5,934 nt of DNA, taken from contig DGGP01000055.1 of the NCBI GenBank assembly GCA_002392265.1, positions 1-5,934 of the forward strand, given 5' to 3'. Origin of the DNA: Firmicutes bacterium UBA3871. Its GTDB lineage: Bacteria; Bacillota; Clostridia; Peptostreptococcales; Anaerovoracaceae. The notes beneath the pieces were generated by a model. That model ran no database searches and was not told where the DNA came from. It was given only the letters and a program-made list of their open reading frames with translations. Below, piece by piece: positions 1 through 5,934 of this stretch (position 1 is the stretch's first letter; every line of letters begins with the position of its first letter). The translations under genes were made by a program, and so were the position numbers.

Positions 1-331
1 GGAATATGCCGCCTTCACCGAGTCCGGGGTGATGAGGCTTTTGCGCAGGCTTTGTTATTGCTTCGTCGTAGTCCGCTTGCATTGCCTCTTCAAAAGCCTT
101 CGGATCGTCAACCCTTTCGATTTCAATCTTCTCGGCATCGGCAATTCGCAGAGTCAGCTCGTAGCCGTGTATCTGCAGCTGCATAGGGTCTCCCATGGGC
201 GCATACTTCATCAGTGTGACGCATGTCCCCGGAATTACACCCATGTCGAGAAAATGCTGCCTCAGGGAGCCTTCTCCTCCTACCCTTGTAATGACGGCGC
301 TTTCGCCTATAGCCAGCTTGTCCAGTGTCAT
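1..331 (-). CDS. feoAB: FeoA-domain N-terminus of a probable FeoA-FeoB fusion ferrous iron transporter (3' end outside window)
   Basis: The reading frame starts MTLDKLAIGESAVITRVGG at 331 and stays open for 110 codons to the left edge. Residues 1 to about 75 form a FeoA domain, a small SH3-like barrel: the segment LRQHFLDMGVIPGT (about 23-36), the PMGDPMQLQIHGYELTLR stretch (45-62) and the closing ADAEKIEIE (64-72) match the family pattern of LLDMGL-PG, PLGDP and G-x-x-LALR. Stand-alone FeoA proteins end at about this point. Here the frame continues through an acidic linker into HHPGLGEGGIF (100-110), which resembles the leader before the G-protein domain in clostridial FeoB proteins with an N-terminal FeoA domain. 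I infer a FeoA-FeoB fusion, the inner-membrane GTP-dependent Fe(II) importer with its FeoA partner built in. No FeoB G1 motif or membrane segment is visible, so the FeoB part is unproven. The start is set by GGGAAGGA 9 bases upstream. It lies 18 bases after addA, so it is probably co-transcribed. I saw no clear Fur box upstream. Confidence 0.85.
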   Translation of the reverse strand, partial: MTLDKLAIGESAVITRVGGEGSLRQHFLDMGVIPGTCVTLMKYAPMGDPMQLQIHGYELTLRIADAEKIEIERVDDPKAFEEAMQADYDEAITKPAQKPHHPGLGEGGIF

Positions 332-340
332 AAAGTGTTT

Positions 341-348
341 TCCTTCCC
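341..348 (-). promoter_or_regulatory. Ribosome binding site of the FeoA-domain gene
   Basis: On the minus strand the addA stop codon is followed by GCGGGAAGGAAAACACTTT and then ATG. GGGAAGGA lies 9 bases before the ATG at 331-329. This supports that ATG as the start of a gene whose end is outside the window. Confidence 0.6.
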
Positions 349-349
349 G

Positions 350-3300
350 CTAAAGAGAAATAGCTTCTCCCGCGTTTAATAGTATCAGATATCGCTCGGT
401 GACCTTTCCGCCTCTGAGCTTTTCTATTGCCTCCGTGTATAGGTCTATCTGTTTTTTGTAAATGTCACGGAAATGATTATAAACATCTTCATTCTTTGCC
501 GCAACATAGTTTGTTTTGTAATCTGCGAGGATAAACCTCTTTCCCTCAGGTCCGTCCTCTTCAAAGTAGCAGTCGATAATACCCTGAACCAGAATATTTC
601 GCCCTTCTCTTTCAATTTGCAGCGTAAAAGGCGCCTCTTTCCATAGCTTCCCCGCCCGGGCCGCAGCAGACATGCGCCCTGCGAGATCTGACCTTAAAAA
701 CGCCTCTATTTCGGATATTTCCACCCTGTCTGCTCCTTCATCGGAAACAAATCCTTTTTTCAGCAGCTCCTCATAGATTGCTGCAGGATTGCAGGTGCCT
801 GTATCCCTGAAATCGATCAGCTCCATAATCTTGTGGTATATGGTTCCTCTTTCGCCCGCATCCTCGGCATCGAGGCCCTCTCTTTCGTAGATTTGCCCGA
901 GCGCCGCAGGTACCTCCAGCGTCAGAGGCTTCCTTTCGGATTCGAAATTAATCTCGCTTACAGAGTACTTTGACTTGCCCCGCACGTCCTCCATAAAAGG
1001 ATATTCATAAGCCAGTCTTTTCGATATTTCATCGCGAACAGACAGCTTCTCCGCACCGTCAAGCAGCTGCAGTGCACTCTCCTCTTTTATTTCCGAGGCA
1101 TCCTCCAGCTCTTTCAGGTTGACGATTTCTGTCTTTATCTTTTGACCCAAAGCAGGCATTATCCAGTCAAAGAAGCTCTTTCCGCCGTATGCCGCAGCCG
1201 GGCAAAGCGGGGCAGCATCGGCCCATGCAGCAAAGTCCTTTTCGACATCCTTTGAGCAGCCGGTAATTGCGAGATGCTTGATTGCGCGCGTGAACGCTAC
1301 GTAGAGCAGCCTGATTTTTTCGGCAACCTCTTCCTTTGAGTTTTGATAATTTATGGCCTGCTCTATTATTGTTTTCTTTTTGAACGATCCGTCCGCGGCC
1401 ATAAAAGGCAGTGCTATACCGATGGATTTATTAAAGGTTATCTCTCCGCCTCCGTAGCTGCGCCCGACTTCCTTGTGCGCTCCCGCGAGGATTACGCAAG
1501 GATATTCGAGGCCCTTGCTTTTGTGGATTGTCATAATCCTGACAGCATCGGCACTCTCTCCCACCAGTCCTGCAGGCGGGACATTTATGTTACGGCTCTG
1601 CATGCGCTCTATTTCCAAGAGGAAATTGTAAATTCCGCTTTCCTCTTTTGAATAAGCAATTGCGCGGCTCACCAGCATGCGAAGATTGCTCCGACGCTGA
1701 GTTCCGCCCGGAAGCGCTCCCATAAATATATAGATTCCCGTTTCCCTGTACAGCTTCCAGATGAAATCAGGCAGAGGCATCGTCATGCTTTCCGCTCTCC
1801 ACTGCCTGATTCGAAGCAGCGCTGATGAGCATTTCTTTGCAAGCACAGACTCATCCGACTGCGCACACTCGAGAAACGCCTCATAGAAAGGATCGTACCT
1901 GTTTTCCCTTAAAATCCTGATTTTTGCCAGTTCTTCGCAGGTAAAGCCGAATGCGGGACTGTACAGCACGGAAATCAGCGGTACGTCCTGCCTGATATTA
2001 TCGATTACACGCAAAAGATTTAAAACTATTTCAACCTCCACGGCATCAAAATATCCCTTTTCCTCTTCGATGAAAAGAGGAATCCCTTCGCTTTCAAAAA
2101 CATCCTTGAAAGCGTCGGCATATGATTTGTAGCTGCTCATCAAAACAGCGATGTCTCTGTAACAAAGACTGCTGTCAGCTGCAAGCTTTTTCTTTATTAT
2201 CGCTGCAATATTTCGGGCTTCGAATTCCGCTGCTGCCGTTTCCGTATCATTGTCCATCATATCGACGATACTGATGAGCGGCTCTGCATTATCCGCATCC
2301 GCGGCAGTGCTCCCGGGATAAAGGCGGGCGTCACTGTCGTAGTCCTCCATTATCTCTTCGAACAGGTCGTTTGCCGCATTTATTACGGATACCTTGCTCC
2401 TGAAGTTCGAATTAAGGTCTATTACACTGCCCGGGTTATAGCCCTCGCCACTGTCCTTGTAGGCTTTGTATCTGTTTTTAAACAGGCTCGGCTCTGCCTG
2501 CCTGAATCTGTATATGGACTGCTTCACATCTCCTACCATAAAGATGTTCCCGCCACATGAAATTCTCTTTATCAGTTCCTCCTGCAGCTCGTTCGAGTCC
2601 TGGTATTCATCCACAAATATATATTTAAAGCGCGATTTGTACTGCTGCGCTACATCCTCATTTTCAAGTGCCTTCAGAGCAAAGTGAATAAAATCGGTAA
2701 AGTCATATGCACCGATTTCTTCTTTTTTTGCCATAAATCGGTTGTGGAACTCCTGCACCAGTCTGCAAAACTCCTTTGCCTTCGGGTAGGTTTCCCTCGC
2801 CTCGGAAAGCGAAGCCTCAATCGGCTGATAAAAATATTTCTCCACCAGCAGCGCATAATCCTTTTTGTATCCATCCCTGTAAGGCTTGCCTTTTTCTTTG
2901 AATTCTCCGTCAAAAGCGTTCTTACAGTCGGTTCCCATCGCACCGGTTGCCTGCCATCTCGGCATGCTTTCCTTTACCGCAGCATAAAGAGCCCTGATTT
3001 CGGATATCCTCTCTTCGACACTGTCTGCACAAAGAAGGCCGCTGTCGGCATCCGAAAAGAAAGCCTCGAGTTTTGAATCCAGCTCGGCAAATCCTGCCAT
3101 CTCCGGTTCGAACTTTGCTTTCAGAGGCGCCAAAACAGGCTCTGACAGTATCGCTTTCACCTTTTCGACACATTGCTTTGCCCCGGATGAAATCATCCGT
3201 AAATCGTCAATTATGGCCTTGAACGCATTGCTCTTTAAAAACTCATCTGCAGTCAGGTTGAGTACCTCGGCAGCTTCGTAAAGCTTTCCGAAAGGATCGG

Positions 3301-3865
3301 GCAGCGCCATAATCGTTTGATATGCAGACCATATTTTATCCTTTACGGATTCAAAGCTTTTGACATCAGCATAGGAATCCATAAATTCAACAAACCCGGG
3401 TTCTGCCTTTGCCAGTTCTGCCTCCAGCATTTCGTCCAGCGCCCGGTTTTTCAGTATTTCGGATTTTGCCTTGTCGCAAACCCCTGCCCCGGGGTCCGTA
3501 TCGATAGCCTGGAAGTTTTCCCTGACTATCTTTTGCGCAAATGAGTCAAAGGTGGAAATGCTCGCATCGTGAACGAGGCCCAGCTGGGATTTCAATCTTT
3601 CGACATTTTCCTGCCTGCCTGCCTTCACATCCTCGGCTATTTGGTCGCGCAGCCTGCTGACGATTTTTTCCTTCATGCTCGAGGCTGCGGCTCTGGTAAA
3701 CGTTACCGCAAGCATCTCTTCGATGCCTGCCTCCCCCTCTAAAATGAGCCGGATTACGCGCTCTACCATGACCGAGGTTTTACCCGATCCGGCAGCAGCA
3801 GCCACCAGCAGGTCCCGGTTTTCTCTGAAATCTATCGCTTGCTTTTGTCTTTCGGTCCAGCCCAT
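350..3865 (-). CDS. addA: ATP-dependent helicase/nuclease subunit A (AddA)
   Basis: AddA is the 3'-5' SF1A helicase and one of the two nucleases of AddAB, the Gram-positive counterpart of RecBCD. The complex resects double-strand ends to load RecA. The protein has 1171 residues, close to the Bacillus subtilis protein of about 1230. Visible motifs in order are: Q motif WTERQKQAID (3-12); Walker A AAAAGSGKT (22-30, Lys29); motif Ia LAVTFTRAAA (52-61); motif Ib STFDSFAQKIVREN (104-117); Walker B DEYQDS (419-424); motif III VGDVKQSIYRFRQ (444-456); motif IV LNSNFRS (484-490); motif V MTIHKSKGLE (778-787); motif VI LLYVAFTRA (853-861, Arg860). The C-terminal RecB-family nuclease has GTIYHK (1007-1012, His1011), KEAPF (1076-1080), GIID (1095-1098, Asp1098), DYKTN (1115-1119, Asp1115 and Lys1117) and QIDLY (1139-1143). 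All catalytic residues look intact. The start follows GGAGGA by 5 bases. It lies 13 bases after the flippase gene. The usual partner gene addB is on neither side within the window. Confidence 0.97.
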   Translation of the reverse strand: MGWTERQKQAIDFRENRDLLVAAAAGSGKTSVMVERVIRLILEGEAGIEEMLAVTFTRAAASSMKEKIVSRLRDQIAEDVKAGRQENVERLKSQLGLVHDASISTFDSFAQKIVRENFQAIDTDPGAGVCDKAKSEILKNRALDEMLEAELAKAEPGFVEFMDSYADVKSFESVKDKIWSAYQTIMALPDPFGKLYEAAEVLNLTADEFLKSNAFKAIIDDLRMISSGAKQCVEKVKAILSEPVLAPLKAKFEPEMAGFAELDSKLEAFFSDADSGLLCADSVEERISEIRALYAAVKESMPRWQATGAMGTDCKNAFDGEFKEKGKPYRDGYKKDYALLVEKYFYQPIEASLSEARETYPKAKEFCRLVQEFHNRFMAKKEEIGAYDFTDFIHFALKALENEDVAQQYKSRFKYIFVDEYQDSNELQEELIKRISCGGNIFMVGDVKQSIYRFRQAEPSLFKNRYKAYKDSGEGYNPGSVIDLNSNFRSKVSVINAANDLFEEIMEDYDSDARLYPGSTAADADNAEPLISIVDMMDNDTETAAAEFEARNIAAIIKKKLAADSSLCYRDIAVLMSSYKSYADAFKDVFESEGIPLFIEEEKGYFDAVEVEIVLNLLRVIDNIRQDVPLISVLYSPAFGFTCEELAKIRILRENRYDPFYEAFLECAQSDESVLAKKCSSALLRIRQWRAESMTMPLPDFIWKLYRETGIYIFMGALPGGTQRRSNLRMLVSRAIAYSKEESGIYNFLLEIERMQSRNINVPPAGLVGESADAVRIMTIHKSKGLEYPCVILAGAHKEVGRSYGGGEITFNKSIGIALPFMAADGSFKKKTIIEQAINYQNSKEEVAEKIRLLYVAFTRAIKHLAITGCSKDVEKDFAAWADAAPLCPAAAYGGKSFFDWIMPALGQKIKTEIVNLKELEDASEIKEESALQLLDGAEKLSVRDEISKRLAYEYPFMEDVRGKSKYSVSEINFESERKPLTLEVPAALGQIYEREGLDAEDAGERGTIYHKIMELIDFRDTGTCNPAAIYEELLKKGFVSDEGADRVEISEIEAFLRSDLAGRMSAAARAGKLWKEAPFTLQIEREGRNILVQGIIDCYFEEDGPEGKRFILADYKTNYVAAKNEDVYNHFRDIYKKQIDLYTEAIEKLRGGKVTERYLILLNAGEAISL

Positions 3866-3870
3866 TAATA

Positions 3871-3876
3871 TCCTCC
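3871..3876 (-). promoter_or_regulatory. Ribosome binding site of addA
   Basis: On the minus strand the junction reads TAA TCGGAGGATATTA ATG. The core GGAGGA sits 5 bases before the addA ATG and only 2 bases after the flippase stop codon. This is a strong consensus site that fixes the addA start and suggests translation reinitiation after the upstream gene. Confidence 0.8.
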
Positions 3877-3878
3877 GA

Positions 3879-5492
3879 TTATGCCAGATGCAGCTTTCTC
3901 ACCAGCTTTGCGAGAGCTTCCCCCTTTGGGAAAGTCGCCAGCTCATCTACCGTGACAGCCTTTAGCTTTAAGATTAAAGCTCCGTAAACCGCCACAGCAA
4001 CGCAAAGGGTTATCAGTGTTGAAAGCGTACTGCCGATTCCGATTTTGCCAAGCGCAAAAAAGCTCAGCTTTACGGCTGCGAACATGATTACGCCCGCAGT
4101 GACAGGTCTTACGAAGGTCAGCCCTGCTTCATGCCTGATTCCCGTTATTCTTCCCGCCGCAATAAAGTTAAACACGCCAATACTCAAAAATCCCAACACA
4201 CTGCCCCAGGCTGCACCTGTGACATTTAATGCCGGTATTCCGGTCAGGATATACGAAGAGACACATTTTACAATAAAGCCGATGACCAGCGACCAAACCG
4301 CCACACCGGGTCTCCCGAGTCCCTGCAGAACTCCCGCCATCGTCTGACCTATGCAGAGGAACACAACGCCCACTCCGAGAATTGCCAGACAAGCCGCTGC
4401 ACTTACCGCACTGTCATGCTGCAGAGGGTAAAGCAGAGTCATAATAGGCTCTGCTATCGCAACAATGCCCAGTGAGCAAGGCACTCCTATAATCATTGCC
4501 GTGCGCATTCCCAGCTTTATGTTTCCGGCAAGCGCTTTTTCATCCTTTGCCGCGCTTGCTGCAGCCACAGCCGGTACCATGGCAAGTGCCATGGAAAGCG
4601 CCAGCGCCATAGGAACGTTTACAACAGGAATTGCCATTCCTGTCAGCTGTCCGTAGAGAGCATTGGACTCAGCCGTTGTGTAGCCGATGTCCTGAAGTCT
4701 CCTCATGACAACAACTAAATCTCCGATATTCATTACCGGTAATATGGATACGCCGATTGTAATAGGAATCGCAATCAGCGCAAGTGTCTTTAATATGCTG
4801 CCCCGACTTTCCTCTTCGGTGCTTTTGTCAGCATTTACATTTTCCATGATATGCGCGCGGCGTTTCATGTAGATGATGTAAATCGCAAGTATTCCGAACA
4901 CCGGGCCGATGCTGGTTCCGAGCGTAGCTCCCGCTGCCGCGATAGGCAGACCTCTTTTAACCAGAACAATCGCCAGTGTCAGTCCTACGATTACCCTCAC
5001 CGCCTGTTCTGTCAACTGGCTGGTTGCCGTAGGCCCCATTTCCTGCATACCCTGGAAGTATCCGCGAAATACCGCCATAATAGGCACAAATAAAAGTGCC
5101 GGTGCAATTGTAAGCATAGCGTAGTATGCGCCCGGATCTCCGAAATATCCGACTATCGGCTTTGCAAAGACTGCCAGTCCCACGCTGAGCACCAGTCCGA
5201 AAACAGCCATCAGCTCGAATGAAAGTCTGAAGACTCTGTGAGCCTCCCTGTAGTGGCCGGTAGCGATTCTTTCGGATGTCATCTTTGATATTGCCGCAGG
5301 CGCACCGTTTGTTGAAAAGACCAAGAGCGCCACATATACGGGATATGCGGTCTGATAATAGCCCATGCCTTCATCGCCTATGATATTTCCCAGCGGGATG
5401 CGGAAAATCGCACCCATAATCTGCACCAAAAGTCCCGCAACACCCAGTATTGCGGCACTTTTCAAGAAAGATTTCTTTGTAGTTTCTGCCAT
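3879..5492 (-). CDS. MurJ/SpoVB-family polysaccharide or lipid II flippase (YtgP-like membrane protein)
   Basis: This is a 537-residue, strongly hydrophobic polytopic membrane protein of the MVF/MOP exporter type, which moves lipid-linked cell-wall or polysaccharide precursors across the cytoplasmic membrane. The N-terminus has the family pattern FRIPLGNIIGDEGMGYYQTAYP (30-51), then NGAPAAISKMTSER (62-75), RGYFQGMQEMGPTATSQLTEQ (143-163) and YGQLTGMAIPVVNVP (280-294) followed by ALSMALAMVPA. A charged loop, about 209-231 (KRRAHIMENVNADKSTEEESR), separates two bundles of hydrophobic helices. The family usually has about 14 helices, and the hydrophobic blocks here are consistent with that. The tail DELATFPKGEALAKLVRKL is typical of clostridial members. 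The length fits B. subtilis YtgP (MurJ, about 544) and SpoVB (about 518). Sequence alone does not decide between a housekeeping lipid II flippase and a sporulation paralogue, so I give no symbol. The start is 9 bases after gpmI, with an AGGGGA site 6 bases before the ATG. Confidence 0.9.
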   Translation of the reverse strand: MAETTKKSFLKSAAILGVAGLLVQIMGAIFRIPLGNIIGDEGMGYYQTAYPVYVALLVFSTNGAPAAISKMTSERIATGHYREAHRVFRLSFELMAVFGLVLSVGLAVFAKPIVGYFGDPGAYYAMLTIAPALLFVPIMAVFRGYFQGMQEMGPTATSQLTEQAVRVIVGLTLAIVLVKRGLPIAAAGATLGTSIGPVFGILAIYIIYMKRRAHIMENVNADKSTEEESRGSILKTLALIAIPITIGVSILPVMNIGDLVVVMRRLQDIGYTTAESNALYGQLTGMAIPVVNVPMALALSMALAMVPAVAAASAAKDEKALAGNIKLGMRTAMIIGVPCSLGIVAIAEPIMTLLYPLQHDSAVSAAACLAILGVGVVFLCIGQTMAGVLQGLGRPGVAVWSLVIGFIVKCVSSYILTGIPALNVTGAAWGSVLGFLSIGVFNFIAAGRITGIRHEAGLTFVRPVTAGVIMFAAVKLSFFALGKIGIGSTLSTLITLCVAVAVYGALILKLKAVTVDELATFPKGEALAKLVRKLHLA

Positions 5493-5497
5493 CTTTT

Positions 5498-5503
5498 TCC
5501 CCT
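5498..5503 (-). promoter_or_regulatory. Ribosome binding site of the flippase gene, overlapping the gpmI stop codon
   Basis: On the minus strand the junction reads TAGGGGAAAAAGATG. The last two bases of the gpmI TAG stop form the first two bases of the AGGGGA Shine-Dalgarno sequence. Six bases lie between the G run and the ATG at 5492-5490. This arrangement suggests translational coupling of the flippase to gpmI. Confidence 0.7.
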
Positions 5504-5934
5504 ATTTGATAAGACTTTTTCCTGTCATTTCCTTTGGCTGCGGTATACCCATAACAGCCAAAAGTGTCGGCGACAAATCCGCCAGTCTTCCGCCCGGCAA
5601 AAGCTCCTTCGGCTCGGAAGAAATGTGCACCAGAGGCACTTCGTTTAAAGAATGCGCTGTCATAGGCGCTCCGTTTTCATCTATCATGCAGTCAGCATTG
5701 CCGTGGTCCGCAGTCAGCAGAATCTGTCCGCCCTTTGCAAGCACTGCATCCACTATGCGCTTTACGCATTTGTCAAGAGCCTCAACCGCATCGATTGCCG
5801 CCTGCATAATACCTGTATGGCCTACCATATCGGCGTTTGCGAAATTGAGGATGATTACATCGTATTTGTCCTCGGCTATCTTTTCGAGCACCTTGTCGGT
5901 AACCTGATATGCGCTCATCTCCGGCTGCAGATCG
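5502..5934 (-). CDS. gpmI: 2,3-bisphosphoglycerate-independent phosphoglycerate mutase, C-terminal part (5' end outside window)
   Basis: GpmI interconverts 3- and 2-phosphoglycerate in glycolysis in the cytoplasm. It is a Mn-dependent enzyme of the alkaline phosphatase superfamily. Only the last 143 codons of a protein usually about 510 residues long are present. The frame is open to the right edge and reads DLQPEMSAYQVTDKV there, the conserved segment before the second half of the phosphatase domain. The ATG at 5918-5916 is therefore an internal Met and not the start. Metal-site motifs are complete. NADMVGHTG (codons at about 5837-5811) supplies Asp and His (5831-5829 and 5819-5817). TADHGNAD supplies the adjacent Asp-His pair (5708-5703). 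TAHSLNEVP supplies the last His (5654-5652). These correspond to D403, H407, D444, H445 and H462 of the Geobacillus stearothermophilus enzyme. The C-terminus DLSPTLLAVMGIPQPKEMTGKSLI is typical. gpmI is often the end of a glycolytic operon, so glycolytic genes may lie beyond the right edge. Confidence 0.97.
   Translation of the reverse strand, partial: DLQPEMSAYQVTDKVLEKIAEDKYDVIILNFANADMVGHTGIMQAAIDAVEALDKCVKRIVDAVLAKGGQILLTADHGNADCMIDENGAPMTAHSLNEVPLVHISSEPKELLPGGRLADLSPTLLAVMGIPQPKEMTGKSLIK

Noticed and set aside
355..369. Short inverted repeat GAGAA-5-TTCTC at the addA stop codon as a possible terminator
   Set aside because: The stem has only 5 pairs, is A/T-rich and has no following U tract. 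The next gene starts within 25 bases.
29..379. Plus-strand open frame opposite the FeoA-domain gene and the end of addA
   Set aside because: The minus strand carries a clear FeoA domain with a ribosome binding site, and the plus-strand product has no recognisable domain.
332..450. Possible internal promoter for feoAB in the end of addA (GATACT/TACTAT-like -10)
   Set aside because: The -10-like hexamers match only 4 of 6 positions, no TTGACA-like box lies at the right distance, and no Fur-like palindrome is visible.
2674..3173. Several overlapping short open frames on both strands inside addA
   Set aside because: They lie in the middle of an intact 1171-residue AddA frame. Their products are arbitrary, Arg- or Cys-rich sequences typical of off-frame reading.
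3610..3624. Three tandem TGCC units
   Set aside because: They are too short to be a meaningful repeat and are explained by the AddA codons for Lys-Ala-Gly-Arg-Gln.
4577..4594. Perfect 8-base inverted repeat CCATGGCA-AG-TGCCATGG
   Set aside because: It lies inside the flippase coding sequence and comes from the repeated residues Met-Ala-Leu-Ala-Met. The 2-base loop is too short for a normal hairpin, and there is no T run.
4045..5124. Short plus-strand and off-frame minus-strand open frames inside the flippase gene
   Set aside because: The flippase frame is intact with family motifs along its length. The alternatives have no convincing domain.
5365..5907. A 180-codon open frame on the plus strand, opposite gpmI and the flippase
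   Set aside because: It lies wholly antisense to two well-supported genes, crosses their junction, is rich in Ser, Pro and Ala as expected from the opposite strand of coding DNA, and resembles no known protein.

Overview
The window holds one tightly packed, single-direction gene cluster. All genes are on the minus strand, so transcription runs from position 5934 towards 1. In transcription order it contains: the 3' end of gpmI (cofactor-independent phosphoglycerate mutase, cut by the right edge); a complete polytopic membrane protein of the MurJ/SpoVB (MVF/MOP-type) lipid-linked-sugar flippase family; a complete addA (helicase/nuclease subunit of the AddAB recombination enzyme); and the start of a gene with an N-terminal FeoA domain that reads on past it and is probably a FeoA-FeoB fusion ferrous iron transporter (cut by the left edge). 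The gaps between genes are about 9, 13 and 18 bases. Each downstream gene has a purine-rich Shine-Dalgarno sequence in its gap, and no gap has room for a promoter plus terminator. The four genes therefore look like part of one transcription unit.

The host is most likely an anaerobic, medium-G+C Firmicute of the class Clostridia. By eye the G+C is a little under half. The reasons are the AddA-type rather than RecBCD-type recombination enzyme, the SpoVB/YtgP-like flippase, strong GGAGG-type ribosome binding sites, and a FeoA domain joined to what looks like a clostridial FeoB leader. A member of the Anaerovoracaceae (former Clostridiales Family XIII) or a related Eubacteriales group would fit, but that is a guess from general character and not from a sequence match.

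Layout: 5934-5502 gpmI C-terminal part, with the Mn-binding phosphatase-domain motifs intact; 5492-3879 flippase; 3865-350 addA, with all SF1 helicase motifs and the RecB-type nuclease motif intact; 331-1 FeoA domain plus linker. There is no non-coding stretch longer than about 20 bases. I see no tRNA, rRNA, CRISPR array, insertion sequence or other mobile element.

The genes serve unrelated housekeeping roles: glycolysis, cell-envelope precursor export, double-strand-break repair and iron uptake. I see no sign of a new defence system or other undescribed system. The points worth a second look are modest: addA has no adjacent addB, the FeoA domain is fused to a longer protein, and gene order joins unrelated functions.
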